In this document: piece by piece, positions 23,125-35,384 of the stretch
How the letters are laid out: each line of letters begins with the position of its first letter
Numbering within the stretch: the first letter of the stretch is position 1
From: Pteria penguin
Taxonomy: Eukaryota; Mollusca; Bivalvia; Pterioida; Pteriidae
Direction of reading: 5' to 3'
Assembly: GCA_035048485.1 (NCBI GenBank)
Contig: CM068582.1
Location: 15,852,001 to 15,916,000, forward strand
Length of the DNA stretch: 64,000 nt
Notes under the pieces: generated by a model
The model's input: the letters and a program-made list of their open reading frames with translations, nothing else
The model's database searches: none
What the model was told of the DNA's origin: nothing
Program-made: the position numbers and the translations under genes

Positions 23125-25353
23125 ATGGCCATCACTGTGTGTTTTATTATCACCATGCTGTTTGGTATACAAGCTGGACTTACTTTGGATATGAACGACT
23201 ATTTTCACTGGTCAGCTCCTAGAAGGAACAGGACAGATTTATACTGCGCGACTTTGTGTCAACATATGACACCTTCACTATACGATGATGTATCAGGAAA
23301 AACGAAGGGAGATTGTTGCAAATGCAGATCTGCTGCTCTTTGGGAGTTCATGACGAATGCCTCATACATGTATTTTTTGGAAATAGAATATAGAAATAGA
23401 AGAGGACTGAGTAATGTGCTTTCATTAGATAAAGGAAACTATCGATATTTACAACTGATTCACATCAAAGGATTTTTGTCTGTCATTCCTTCGAATATCT
23501 GCTATTTTTCTAAAATAGTTCAAATGGATTTGTCAGATAATAAAATTGAGAAGATAGGAAATATCTCGTGCCTCATTATGTTAGATAGTATTATGTTATC
23601 AGGAAACAGACTGAAATATATAGCTAATACGTCTTTTGAAGGATTAACAAATCTGAGGAAAATAGACCTGTCACATAACCAAATCACATTCGTGGAAATG
23701 GGAACTTTTTCTAGACTCGAACTAGGATTGTTTGCCGTGAATCTCGATTACAACATTCTGGAAAAAGTTGATGTGTCAAATTTCATTATAGAGAAATCAT
23801 TTTGTTATATCACTTATAAAAACAATAAAATAAAAGAATTTGTAAACGAAGGCAATTATTCACTTGTAAATAAAACATTTGGACGAGGAGGGTTTGTGTC
23901 ATTTAAAGACAATAATTTTGAGACATTCCCAGATTTGATCAAATTAGGGGCTACTGATTTATCTTTGCTTGGAAAATTAATCAATTTCGGATTTGATATG
24001 CGTGGAGATTACTGGAATTGCGATGGACACATGGTGCCGTATTTACTGGAATCACAACTTATTTTTAACTATTTATGGAAAGAGTATATGGATATCGTTT
24101 GTCAGAAACCACCCAGTTTAAAGAATAAAAGGGTAAAGGAGTTGTTAGAGGATAATAGACTGGATGAGTTAATAACAGAACTAACAGCAAATGACAATTG
24201 TCCACGTAGATGTAGGTGTGTGGCCCAGCCAAGTAACAATCTGACAATGGTCAACTGCTCTTACACTAATCTTAAAGCCATGCCAAAACTAATGCCGGAG
24301 GGTGATATTCTGGAAATAGATCTGAGTAATAATAATATCACTTCACTCCAGTCACGTGATTATTTGTCTAGAACAAGACGGTTACTACTCTCGGATAACA
24401 ATGTTAATGAAGTGATGGATGGATTTCTTAGACGTCTTGGGACACAGGATTCCCTATATTTCGCTATTGATAATAACCCTAACTTGCGAGTGTTAAATAG
24501 GCGATTTCAAGACATCAAATATTGTAATATAAAATTTGGAGAGAAGACAATAGATTGCACTTGCGGAGATGTGTGGATACAGGATTGGATATTAAGTAAA
24601 ATTTGCAGCCCCGTGTTAAGTCAGCTGAAGTGCAAGACGGCTACATCGACAGTGTTGGCTTCAAACATCCAAAACAGTATAGACTGTGAGGAACAAAATA
24701 TTCTCTACAGGGCTCTTACAATTGCCTTCTCTGTTGTGGTTCTCTCTATGGTCGGAATTGTGACGATCTTGTACACATACAGATATGAGGCAATAATATT
24801 TTTCAAACGCTACAAGACGTGGGACATTAATTCTTTGAAGAAGTATAAGTTTGACGCTTATATTTCATTGAACGAAAGTAACATGGAGTTAAGACTTTGG
24901 ACACGAACATTCTTGATACCAAATCTGGTAAAATCAGGTTACAGGATCTATTGTCCATTACAAAGCGCTGATGTAGGAAGTCCTATTGATGACGGGGTTA
25001 TTTTCAATATGAATTTATGTAGGAACGTAATTGTGCTTTTGTCGTCTGATTACCTAGTTGCAGCCGATTGGGATCAGGATTTTATGAGAATGACGTTAGA
25101 GTGGAGGCATGCTTGGAACATATTCAAAACGAATAAAAGATTTCGGGTAATTGTAATTAACTATGATCAGCTTCGGACATCTGATACTGAAGTTAGGCAG
25201 TTAAGAGCATTCATTCGCTTGGGAGAAATATTAGATTTCTCTAATAGGAATCATTCTTTATTTTCTGACTTACATAATTTGCTTGGGGCACCATATAAAA
25301 AGACTGGCATGATTAACGCTAAACCATTATTCAAAATGCAAAATGTAAAATAA
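23125..25353 (+). CDS. Toll-like receptor (LRR-TM-TIR), copy 1
   Basis: This intronless frame encodes about 742 residues. I place the start at the ATG 23125; the codon before it is GTG. The order is a signal peptide (about 1-20), an unusual cysteine module (FHWSAPRRNRTDLYCATLC at about 27-45, DCCKC at 63-67), and an N-terminal LRR block ending in a cysteine cap. A CPRRCRC cap at 359 follows, then a short second LRR block, a CTCGDVWIQDW cap near 478, a membrane span at 530-552 and a TIR domain from 574. Two cysteine clusters make it a Drosophila-Toll-like multiple-cysteine-cluster type. The TIR has FDAYISLNE as box 1 but no RDxxPG in box 2. The inferred role is innate immune or developmental signalling at the membrane, with unknown ligand. 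It is the most diverged of the three copies. Confidence 0.92.
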   Translation: MAITVCFIITMLFGIQAGLTLDMNDYFHWSAPRRNRTDLYCATLCQHMTPSLYDDVSGKTKGDCCKCRSAALWEFMTNASYMYFLEIEYRNRRGLSNVLSLDKGNYRYLQLIHIKGFLSVIPSNICYFSKIVQMDLSDNKIEKIGNISCLIMLDSIMLSGNRLKYIANTSFEGLTNLRKIDLSHNQITFVEMGTFSRLELGLFAVNLDYNILEKVDVSNFIIEKSFCYITYKNNKIKEFVNEGNYSLVNKTFGRGGFVSFKDNNFETFPDLIKLGATDLSLLGKLINFGFDMRGDYWNCDGHMVPYLLESQLIFNYLWKEYMDIVCQKPPSLKNKRVKELLEDNRLDELITELTANDNCPRRCRCVAQPSNNLTMVNCSYTNLKAMPKLMPEGDILEIDLSNNNITSLQSRDYLSRTRRLLLSDNNVNEVMDGFLRRLGTQDSLYFAIDNNPNLRVLNRRFQDIKYCNIKFGEKTIDCTCGDVWIQDWILSKICSPVLSQLKCKTATSTVLASNIQNSIDCEEQNILYRALTIAFSVVVLSMVGIVTILYTYRYEAIIFFKRYKTWDINSLKKYKFDAYISLNESNMELRLWTRTFLIPNLVKSGYRIYCPLQSADVGSPIDDGVIFNMNLCRNVIVLLSSDYLVAADWDQDFMRMTLEWRHAWNIFKTNKRFRVIVINYDQLRTSDTEVRQLRAFIRLGEILDFSNRNHSLFSDLHNLLGAPYKKTGMINAKPLFKMQNVK

Positions 25354-25493
25354 TGTGACTGTGATACACTTCAAATACATCGACTTTTGGATTTTGTTTT
25401 GTCAAATATCATTCCGAAATAGTATATTGAAGTATTTTTATGGTGTTGAACATTTTCTATAAACCTCATTCTTGTTCTTACTTTGTATGATGT

Positions 25494-25665
25494 TTTTTGG
25501 TTGGTTGATTGGTGTTTTACGTCGCTTTCAACAATATTTCAGTTATATCTCGACATGGAAGCAGGAGGTTACCAACCTCTTAAACATAGTGGCGCAACCT
25601 GGGAATCGAACCCGGATCGTCGGCGCCGCAAGCCAAGCGCTTAACCACTACACCACGCCTGCCCC
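25494..25665 (-). mobile_element. tRNA-derived SINE with 13-base target duplication
   Basis: CTTTGTATGATGT flanks it at 25481-25493 and 25666-25678. On the minus strand there is a tRNA-like head with GTGGTGTAGTGGTTAAG (A box) and CCGGGTTCGATTCCCAGG (B box). The tail is GTTGAAAGCGACGTAAAACA followed by CCAAT-type repeats. It sits about 140 bases after the first receptor's stop codon and is nearly identical to the copy at 62735. Confidence 0.9.
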
Positions 25666-25679
25666 CTTTGTATGATGTA

Positions 25680-27110
25680 AATAAATGTAATCAAATTATC
25701 AGTGAACGGTCTCCTATTACCATCCCAATATTGAAAATGATATATAAAAGTACAATTACGTTATCACTTTATGGCACCGGACCCTATTCTGGTTCAATAT
25801 GGTATGTAATAGATAGAAAAATTGTAAATTTTGTTATTGATTTTATATATTCTGCATTACCTCGCACTGCTTGCCGAAAGGGTAAAGAACAGAATAATAA
25901 GATTATGTTTCCAGTGGTATGAAGCTGCTAATTATTGCCAATGTGCATTGCTTATTTCATTCCTTTAAATACGTGATTTCGAAGAAAAAAATTATTGTAT
26001 TTCTGATACAAAACGTTTCATTATCTTACTGCGTTTTGTATACTGAAAAAGTCTTTTATTGTTTGTGTATAATTAGTTATTCTTTTATACGAATCGTTAA
26101 TAATGGTTCATACCGAAAGCACGAATGATAAATATCATTTGCTGTAACTGAAAACGGGATACTAGTTCGTTTATATTTTTCTATTTACATCGTACATTGC
26201 CCAGGTATAAGTTCTGGTAATGCAGTTCCGGTCTATAGTTTGTCGATGTCCGTTTGTCATTCCGACCGTCCGAAAGTGTGTACATCAACATTTGTGTAAA
26301 GTTTCTGAACTAAGACGAGTACAAACATAATATTTCAAATATTTATATATTATGAGAATTCCAATCATTTGGCCACGAGCATCACTGAAGAGACGTAACT
26401 TGTCGAAATGCGCATATGGTGCACAAAATTAAAAGGTATATATGTTGTATATTTAATATAAGCACTAGGTCGGTGTAACTGCTGGTGGACCAATATTTCC
26501 CGAGGGCATCATAAGTCTAGTTTTCAGTGCTTTTGTACTGACATGAAATATACTCTTTACATTTTCAGTCATCAAATTAAGTAAATCACTCTAAAACTAA
26601 GGAGTAACCCTCATGCATAGCTCTGTCCTTAGATAAATTCTTTATTTCACTTTGGTGCATATGGTGCACAAAATTCAAAGGTATATATGTTCTATATTTA
26701 ACTTAACACATATGTTCTTTTATTACCAGACTTTTTAATTGATACCATGATGTTTGTGACTTTGTTTCAAATTTGCTTTGCAATCTGTGCCTACCGTCCT
26801 AAGCGGTTTCTTGTTCAAGGTACATGATATAATAATACACAAAGATATTTCTGACAGCTTCACTTAGGCTTGCTGAATGTTGTCGTTTTACATTTTACTG
26901 AAATCGTAATGAATAAATCTTGTAGACTCCTTTTCTATCACAACTACAATATCAGGTGTTAAAGATAAGGGGAAAGCAATATCTAGTGTATTATTTTTAA
27001 TGAAACTGGGTAGAAACTAAGATCACAATATGTAGATGTACATATTGTAAAGGGAATGCCGCCCAAAAGTTTATAAGGGAGTTACGGCCCTTAGTATGAA
27101 ATTTTGTTAC
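25680..27110. other. Non-coding with dispersed repeat copies
   Basis: A dispersed element at about 26345-26640 contains GCGCATATGGTGCACAAAATT, then GAGGGCATCATAAGTCTAG and CTAAAACTAAGGAGTAACC. Its inverted counterpart lies at 50330-50640. A shorter piece repeats at 26650-26700. Confidence 0.6.
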
Positions 27111-27134
27111 CGGCGGGGGCATCCGTGGCGCTCC

Positions 27135-27194
27135 TGCTGTCACCATGTACGTGAAATAATCATGGAGTGACATAAAACATAATAATCAATCAAT
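27135..27194 (+). mobile_element. 5'-truncated SINE remnant with 11-base target duplication
   Basis: Only the 3' part remains, from TGTCACCATGTACGTGAAAT through GGAGTGACATAAAACA to ATCAATCAAT. CGTGGCGCTCC occurs at 27124-27134 and again at 27195-27205. Confidence 0.75.
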
Positions 27195-27205
27195 CGTGGC
27201 GCTCC

Positions 27206-28720
27206 GACTAATTTAATAGATTGATAGAATGTTTATGAGGTGTGCAAAATACATGTACCTTTCTATATATTAACCTGCATTAATTTCCGAATTTAAAGTT
27301 AACATGTATTATTGATATTCAAATTGTAAAATATAGAACCCTTCAAATAGTGGAATTCAATGATAGGGGCAAGTGTCCGGAAAGAAATAAAGATTTACCG
27401 AATGTATATTTATATCTACTATGTATGCAATTATAATGTGGATGCTTGATTTTTAGTCTGAAGAAATATAAAGTTATGACTTTGTGTCATATTCGTTAAA
27501 AATATGAATAATTCAGAGGATGTACAGTGTAAGGGGAAAGAAACTTAATATTCTTAGGTACCTATAGTGAAAGACTTAAATTCTCTTTCATTGGATATTG
27601 ACTACGTTTGGAAGCAATGAGAGAGAGAGAGGAGGAGGGGGGGGGAGAAAGAGAGAGAACGAGAGAGCAATATTTTACCCTTGTCAAATTTGTCACTTAC
27701 GATGGTGTTTATAAACAAGATACTAAAAGATATATTTCAGTCAAATGATAGAAACGACAATAAGAAGACAAGGCAAATAAACACATACATATTAAAATAA
27801 TCCATTAAAACCCATTGTATTGGGAATTTTGGTGTCGACAGAGGGCGTTCAGTTCACACAGCCGTTGAATGTGATTAATGGATTTATGGCCCGTACTATT
27901 CTATCTATAATAAAACAGTGAAACCATATGGGCAACCTAAGGCTTGAAGCTCAGAAGAATTATCTTAGCAGTCTCAAAGTCTGTGAACCTCCATAACGAG
28001 GTGAACTAAATCAGAAAAAAATGCTATAAATAAAGTGTTATGTAAAATGTTAAGAGAAGATTCAAGACAGGTAGAGTTGATTTATTTTCCATTTTGTTTA
28101 ATATTGTTTGCCATCAACAGTGCCACTCTCGTTGTCAGAGTAAAAAGTTATAGTAAATCTCATGTTAAGAGTTGTCTAAAGCAGGGGTATTGCTTTGTTG
28201 TTCAGATGGAGTTCACATCTAGTTCAAAACTGACTATTACCCATTCCTTTGGGTTCGTGTTAACAACTGAACATGCTTGATACAATGCGATGGCTGTATA
28301 CATAATTTGCCACGAGGTTTGATCTTCTTTTAGAATAGCTTATGTCATTCATTCCATAACAGTACATGTGTATGTCGACATATTTAGGTTGATAAACAAA
28401 CTATACATATGGCAATTAGTTGATTATAACCTGTAGATTGTTAACAATTGAACTAAGTTAATAATATATTATAATTTCTTGCATATCTTTTACGATTGTT
28501 ACCCTGTATTGCCTCTTGTCGTGATTATGGCAATGTAAGAGTTTCAATGCTTTTATTCTGACCCATATGTAAACTTCAAATTTACTTTGAATAAATTATC
28601 ATTTAATAACAAACTTAGAATTATCTCCCTCATACATAACTCTGTCATTTGATGGGTTCTTTGAATTTTATGTTTATGTAAATTTTGTAAAAAAGTGTGT
28701 TCTGTAAATAGTATTTACTT
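27206..28720. other. Non-coding, no gene seen
   Basis: A GA-rich stretch lies at 27617-27665. The 81-codon frame at 28035-28280 has no recognised motif. Confidence 0.45.
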
Positions 28721-28723
28721 TAG

Positions 28724-28987
28724 ACACTTAGATATCTTGATGATATTCTAATAATCGAAAACCCTAAGTTGGAAAAATGTATTACTGGCATTTATCCACC
28801 TAAACTTCAATTAAACAAAGTTAATGCTTCTGAAATGTTTTTCTTAAATATTAAAATTATTAACAACAATATCTTTACAAGCATATTTGACAAACATGAC
28901 CTTGTTGGATTTCCTAGTGTTAATTTCCCTCATTTAGATGGTGATGCCCATAGACTTCCATCTTATTTATTGAAATTGGTCAATTAG
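28724..28987 (+). pseudogene. Reverse transcriptase fragment with YLDD box
   Basis: After a stop at 28721-28723 the frame reads TLRYLDDILIIENPKLEKC, and later FDKHDLVGFPSVNFPHLDGD before a stop. R-Y-L-D-D-I-L is the catalytic YxDD motif of reverse transcriptases. The FDK...NFP...LDGD stretch is typical of a retroelement family repeated in mollusc genomes. Only about 87 codons remain, so this is a relic. It probably belongs to the same broad family as the coding tails at 14302 and 52684. Confidence 0.7.
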
Positions 28988-28989
28988 TT

Positions 28990-29850
28990 CTTGTTTTGAC
29001 ATAGTATATTTAGATTTATCCGGAAATGTTATTTAAGTCTTGTCATGCTTGGCGGAGCTAAACAGTCTGCATACACCAGAAATCATAATAAAAATGAAGA
29101 ACAGAAAGAAGAACATCGAACAAATCAATATAAAACAAAACAATATCTGTTGCATTTTATGCTTTACAAGATGTTGACGTAATGAATTATACAAAAGAGT
29201 ACTCATTTTGTGACATGAAGTCTCAACGAAATAAAATTGAAAAGAATCGAGAAAAGACATCGGCTGTATAAAAAGTCGCCACAGATATGTAGAGCATAAA
29301 AGACATTTACATCACAAAGACATGAGAACAACGAAGATACATATAAAGACATCAGAAATGTGTCCACGGACATACACGACAAAAAAGACACGTATTGAAC
29401 AACCCTAGAGTCACCGAGGATATGTAGAGGAAAGTAGACAAGATAAAGATATCACAAGATATTGAATTGTACTAATAAAAGTCTTCACAGAAAAAGCAGA
29501 GCCAAGTAGAAACATATAAAAACATCACAAGATATTGGATTGTAATATCAGCAAAATATCAACATCGGATCGTCAACTGAAGGGATAATTGTTACTTAAT
29601 TGGTGTGGTTAACCGGTTTCCAGACCCTTCTTCTCGCCTAAAATAAAAGGAGTATATTTAACGAAGAAACATTGAAAAACAAACAAATATTTATTCCATA
29701 TAGAAAACAATGATCTACAGGTTATTTGAATTGAGTAAATTGAGAGGACATAAATAAATAAACACAAAAAGCGTTATGGAATATATAAATCGGATAAAGT
29801 ATTCGACACCATCATATTATTGGCTAAATGTGACATGCCGAGTGGCACAG
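28990..29850. other. Non-coding, purine-rich repeated phrases
   Basis: Loose repeats such as ACATCACAAGATATTG occur at about 29448 and 29523. No coding content was seen. Confidence 0.45.
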
Positions 29851-29851
29851 G

Positions 29852-30612
29852 AATCATCATTCACTTCAATAAAATCAACATTTTCCAGATTTTACAATAC
29901 CATTGTCGACAGAAATCATTGATCTTGGAAATCTTCAGTTGTATGCTTTACATTTTCATAACAATCCATGGCAATGAGATGAGGGCATGATCTCCGACTT
30001 CACGAGAGCAAGGGGACTACATGTGCACAGAAAAGAAAGGTGTGAAGATTGCTGAATTCTGTCTGTTTTATTCCACATGAATACAAAGAGATACTTTTAC
30101 ATTTTTAATCAAAATCTGACAAGGATGCTTTTGTGACTAAGACATTAGTCACTTTAATACTAACAGTATAAAAAAATCACGTCTGAAGTCTTCATTTCGC
30201 AAATTTTATCTATAAAGATGTTGTTTGCACTCAACAGAAATCTTTGTCTGATATGTTGACTTCCTCTTTTTAGGCCGTTTGTGATCCAATTTGCATAGTT
30301 GCATGACAACAAGGCGGATGTGACCAGTCAGTTCAGTATGGTATACGTACTTTCCATTACGTCTGATCCAAACTCAATTTTATGCAGGTGTCCATGATTG
30401 CCCATATTTGGGGGTTTTTTTTCTTTTACCGTGTATAAATTTCTTTTTTCATACTGGTTGGTAACATAGTGACTATAATTGTGACAAGAAATGGTTTCAA
30501 GAATGGATGAAAACTAGCAATTGACATCACAGGGACTTATGGCAGCATTGTCTATCCAGGATAGTATAGTCTGCGAAGAAGATCACACTCTACAAAGCTT
30601 TACACCCATTTG
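29852..30612 (+). pseudogene. Dead fragment of a fourth LRR-TIR receptor
   Basis: Bases 29852-30165 read EIIDLGNLQLYALHFHNNPW and then a stop, matching EIIDLGNLRFYSMYFGHNPW of the intact gene at 35385. The match continues brokenly into the region of TLTEDAFLTKL. Bases 30470-30612 match the second cysteine cap and the ASSIQDSIVCEED region just before the membrane span. Everything between is lost or replaced by about 270 unrelated bases, and the membrane and TIR parts are missing. Several stops are present. Confidence 0.8.
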
Positions 30613-30639
30613 TGACTTCAGCAAGTAGATTATGTTAAA

Positions 30640-31251
30640 GAAATGATATTACTACGCTTTTTCTTTGAAACTTCGATTAGTGTTTGATCACAACTGAACT
30701 TTGTGCTTGATCGTCCATATCACATGAGCAATTAACTCGTCTCTCTTACGGCAATCGTAATATTCACTTATACATGTAAATATGAGACAAGGATAAATTT
30801 TAAATTTTCTTAAAATGCTTAATTTGAACTTTTCTAAATGATGATACCTGAATTATGTTCACATGGTGCGATATTACGTTAATACATGCAATGCGTCTAT
30901 AAATAAGGAAAAAGATAGTAAGTTTTACTATTCTATTGCAGTGTGTATCAAGAAATATAAATATATAAATAATGGTACTTAAGAAAATAGATTTAAATCA
31001 TATCTTCCAGAAACAATTCAGTGCAATCTGAAATTGAATGAAAAACTGTATCAGTCATTATTTATTGAATGTATCATCGTATATATACATACTGTGAAAT
31101 ATTTTCTATCTACAAGAACTTACTTTTAGCTTAAATTCGCGAGCATGAATTTAAACGAGAATACTGCCTCCTACTCTCCCCAATATGACTATGAAAATTA
31201 CCCCAAACAAGAAACTCTTCCACAGGAGTTTTATTCTTATGATTTGTAACT
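30640..31251. other. Non-coding left flank of the tandem duplication
   Basis: The stretch is AT-rich with no gene. It ends where similarity to the second duplication copy begins. Confidence 0.5.
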
Positions 31252-31883
31252 TTATCACGTGTTTCACGTACCTGAGAAATAAAACATCGATTATTTGATT
31301 TAACAAGGGCGAAGTACTGGCCGGAAATATGTAAATGCCTTTATCAAATATGAAAACTGAGGTTGTTTATTTTTCTTGCGATACAATCATAAGTGATTTA
31401 CGGCATTTAGTTGTGTATAACAATTCATCCCAGTTTGTCATATCTGTAAAATGTGTTCAGAGGTACATTGATTTTCAGACGCTGATAAAGCACAAATAAA
31501 TAACTAATATATATAGCGTATTATTCTCCTTGCATATCTATGAATATATCTTGTCATATCTGTAAAATGTATTCAGAGGTAAAATGATATTTAGTTGCTA
31601 ATAACACATAAATAAATATTGAATATAACATGTATTATGCTCCTTGCATATCTATGGATGTACAAGAGTATGTTCTTCTCGAAAACACATATTATCAAAT
31701 ATGAGCGCTGTACAATAACCATGTTTACTGCTTGTGTATCATGTGGAGAAAAAAGGAGACACCCAGAGATTTAAAAAAGACACCTCAGCCATAGAAAAAA
31801 GAAAGAAAAAATAAGATGTTAAAATACGCAGTAGACGGCTGTCAAATGTCGATATGGGTTGTCAGATGGGATGTGCCGTCCCA

Positions 31884-32106
<223 letters not shown>

Positions 32107-32484
32107 AGTAGACAGATAGGACACCATCTCTTCTTGTGACATGGTTCCAATTTTGATTTTCAGAGATGAGCTTAAAGTGTCTTTTGGGTCTTCTTTATCA
32201 TCTGGCGTAGTCCTTGACCTTATGATTGGGAGAAGCTACCTGTCAATAGAAAAAAACCCTTCTTATCACAACATTGTTCTCTCACTTCCTCGACGGCACC
32301 GTGTCCCATACGAGTTATTTTAATTGCTTGAATTCAAATGTTTATCAAATTTTATTCTGTTCTCATTCTGAAACATCGGTATTTGTAAGTGGAGAGATGG
32401 CCTCAAACACGAAATATCATAAACAAAGTCTAATAAATATTGTGTATATCATAACTAGTTTACATTAGTATTGTTTCTTATACT

Positions 32485-32724
32485 CATAGCCGTTTGACCT
32501 AGTGGATAAGGTGCTCGGGGTTCGAGTCCCGCCCTGGGCACACCATTGTTTTGTCTTTCGGATAAGACAGTAAAAATCGAGGTCCCGTGTCACGGTAGGC
32601 GTGGCACGTAAAAGATCCCTCACTGCTTCGGATGGGTCCGTTGCAAAGGCCCAAAGATGCCGTCACCATATACGTGAAATAACCGTGGAGTGACCTAAAC
32701 AATAATCAATGAATCAATCATTGA
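32485..32724 (+). mobile_element. SINE with tRNA head and ATCA-type tail
   Basis: It contains GACCTAGTGGATAAGG (A box), GGGGTTCGAGTCCCGCC (B box), GTCTTTCGGATAAGACAG, GATCCCTCACTGCTTCGG, ATACGTGAAATAACCGTGG and an ATCAATGAATCAATCA tail. The central part resembles invertebrate SINEs with a conserved internal domain. The matching site in copy 2 (about 43170) is empty. Confidence 0.85.
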
Positions 32725-33374
32725 ATCCCCCGTTTATATGCAATGTCTTTGATACGGAAGACAGGTATAGATAGAATAAATAGATTTCATCTGCTTCCAT
32801 GAACGTGTTTTACAACAATCATCTTACATAAACATAACTGATATTTTTTCTACACCGATAAAACTGTATACCGGTAGGACATATGCATCTTTCTATTAAA
32901 ACCATAGAGAAATGTCATATTTCTAAACATATATTATAAATCTATTTAGATTTGTTTGATATTTCATATTGAAATTAAAAACATAAATAATCTCAATAGT
33001 GACACACAGATCATACTGCGCTGCGCTATTGTAAAAATATTATTCCTCTCTGTGCATCATATTTATTGACTTTTTACATGTGTGCAAATGTATGCTGTAA
33101 TTAGTAATTTCTGGGGGTTACACAATAAAATAAGAAGTTATGAAAGAGAATACAAGACATCCGACAAAGCTGTATGACACAAATCACCAAAGACCTACAC
33201 ACAAAACATGATAACAGTAGAATATACACGGAAAAACATTACAAATATATTCCATTGTGCTGCTGTTACAATACCGACAGCATGGTAAATTGAAATTACG
33301 AACATCACTCTGTTGGTTTGGCTAACAAAAAGGAAGATACATTTTGAGTCAGGGATTTTAATTTATCTAAGCAG

Positions 33375-33612
33375 CATTGATAAATTAGAGAATGATTCTA
33401 AGGTAATATGCCTTTATCCATTTGTCAACTGCATCGTGCCCAAAAAGCAGTGCAAAGGAATATTCTTTGATAAACTAAACGAAAATGCCTTAGTAGATAA
33501 TCCTACCTACGGAGATACTCAAGTTACGTCAATGATAAATTGCGGGAGGGAAATGTTATTTGTTATATTGATTACTACACTTTTAGCAATACCACTCGTT
33601 TTGTTGGATTAA
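33375..33612 (+). CDS. Small terminal exon with hydrophobic C-terminus, product unknown
   Basis: I do not recognise this product. A splice-acceptor-like ATTTATCTAAGCAG ends at 33374, followed by 78 open codons. The exon carries cysteines in ICLYPFVNCIVPKKQC and INCGRE, and ends MLFVILITTLLAIPLVLLD, which resembles a membrane anchor or GPI-attachment signal. The frame also stays open upstream to 33313, but the acceptor is kept in the duplicate copy, so I prefer an exon start at 33375. No upstream exon was found, so this may itself be a relic. Confidence 0.4.
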
Positions 33613-33884
33613 TACAAGAACATACTTGCATATACACATATATATGTAAAAGGGGAATATTTCCGACATAGTTAAATATCCAATAAGGTGTAGAGAAACG
33701 TTGAAAAGTAGATAAGACTAAATTTAGATGTCCCATAACAAGCTCAGGTTCAAAATGAACTGACTCATTCTTCCGTTTTCGGTCAATAGGAAAATACACT
33801 TTCGTGATTGTCTATTGCATATTGTTTACATATTGGTAATTCTTTTCTTTTCCTTTCGTTTTGCAGGTATAAATGATATTATTA

Positions 33885-33908
33885 TTATTTTTTATTATTA
33901 TTATTATT

Positions 33909-33940
<32 letters not shown>

Positions 33941-33951
33941 CGTCGTCGTCG

Positions 33952-33994
<43 letters not shown>

Positions 33995-34055
33995 TATTTT
34001 TATTATTATTACTACTATTATTATTCTTTTGTTGTTGTTGTTGTTGTTGTTTTCA
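33885..34055 (+). repeat. Trinucleotide arrays (ATT, GTT, GTC, ATC)
   Basis: Mixed trinucleotide repeats create long histidine, isoleucine or valine frames on both strands. These are not genes. Confidence 0.95.
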
Positions 34056-34527
34056 TCTGTAGTATAAACAATTTTGAACTGGAATATTTTTTTTATAATC
34101 ATTATGTGCAATATTTTGAAAATATTTCGAAATGATCAAAGTTGGAAAAATAAGAATTTAGTTTCATTTATCGCTTAAAATTAGAAATTTAAGATTTTAA
34201 AATTTAAACTTAAGCTTTTATACTAGACACATCTACAACATATTATGGATTTGTTATCTTTTTGAATTATAGTTTAGAGGAAATGTACAAAAGTGGTCGA
34301 GCATTCGTAAAATTTGTTGGTCTGTGTTTCCATGTGTGTAAACAAAATCTTGTGAATACAATAAAAGGCAAATACATAGTTAACCCTTCGATAAATGTTT
34401 GTTAACAGGGAGTCGATGAACCCTATTCATTTCCAAGGTAAACGGTTTCAATCATATTTGCCATTCCAAAGGGATGACATGCTTTGTCTTGTACCTGTTA
34501 TATTGATATTATATATTGGTGAATTTC

Positions 34528-34556
<29 letters not shown>
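34528..34556 (+). repeat. Poly-A run
   Basis: About 29 consecutive A residues, with no counterpart of this length in the second copy. Confidence 0.9.
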
Positions 34557-34559
<3 letters not shown>

Positions 34560-35219
34560 AATACTTACGAAAACAATCACAGGAGGACATTTACTTTGTA
34601 CGTGTCAGTATCGAAACAGAAAATTGGCTCAGTGATATGATCTTAGACGGACACCATTCGTGGTATCGATTTAGTGGTGATAATATCTGAAATATGCACC
34701 AATACCTTTTCAGCTGATGGGGACTGATGTTTGGAGAGCTACTGTAATACCTTCGGCATCGTTGTTGTTGTCGTCGTCTGTGGACAAATTTTGAACCTGG
34801 ATCTTAACTTTAGAGCCATTAGAGACAAGCTTTACCATTTCACATGTGTATTCCATATATCAAGACGTCATTGGGTACCATAAATTTTTACCCTCCGACC
34901 TTAGCCTTGAAGTTTGAGCTACTTTTAATAAATTTAGATAATGAGAACAAGAAAGGACCTAAATATTTCATGTGTATATTCCTTGTGACATGACCTTTAA
35001 TATCGTATCAAAAGTTTTTTGATCTCCATGGTTAGAATATTGATTTCCAAAAAGTGTTAACCTCCTCCCCTTTCAGAATCCAATTGTCAATTTGCCAGCT
35101 TTGAATCTACTTATGTATTTTTCTTCCAATAATAATCGATCGACAAAGTTAATATGAATGGAACTCTGCAATGATAAATCAAACTTTTTCGTATACAGCA
35201 AAACATTTATTCTTCTTAT

Positions 35220-35384
35220 CTTCCGCCTATTTATTTTTCGAGAGCCTCGCTCTACATTTTTGTATTCTATCTTTGATAAGATCGTATAAAGTAAACTTTT
35301 AGCAGTTTAAAAGGAATATCTGTCCCAACAACAGATTTATTTCTCTCTTTTCAAACATCATTTAATAGCTAATATTCAAAGGAT
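35220..35384 (+). promoter_or_regulatory. TATA promoter of receptor copy 2
   Basis: TATAAA at 35285-35290 follows CTTTGATAAGATCG, a GATA-type site. It lies 95 bases before the ATG, so transcription would start about 65-70 bases upstream of the start codon. The whole block is conserved before the third receptor, including GAGAGCCTCGCTCTA. Confidence 0.65.

Noticed and set aside
25590..25665. tRNA gene candidate with GGGTTCGATTCCC
   Set aside because: It is the head of a SINE flanked by a target duplication, not a stand-alone tRNA. The same applies at 32500, 40250 and 62830.
28035..28280. 81-codon frame with a hydrophobic middle
   Set aside because: No motif, splice signals or second copy support it as coding.
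33812..34135. Frames of poly-His, poly-Ile, poly-Val and poly-Thr on both strands
   Set aside because: Trinucleotide arrays read in different frames; the same applies at 44080-44379 and 61586-61852.
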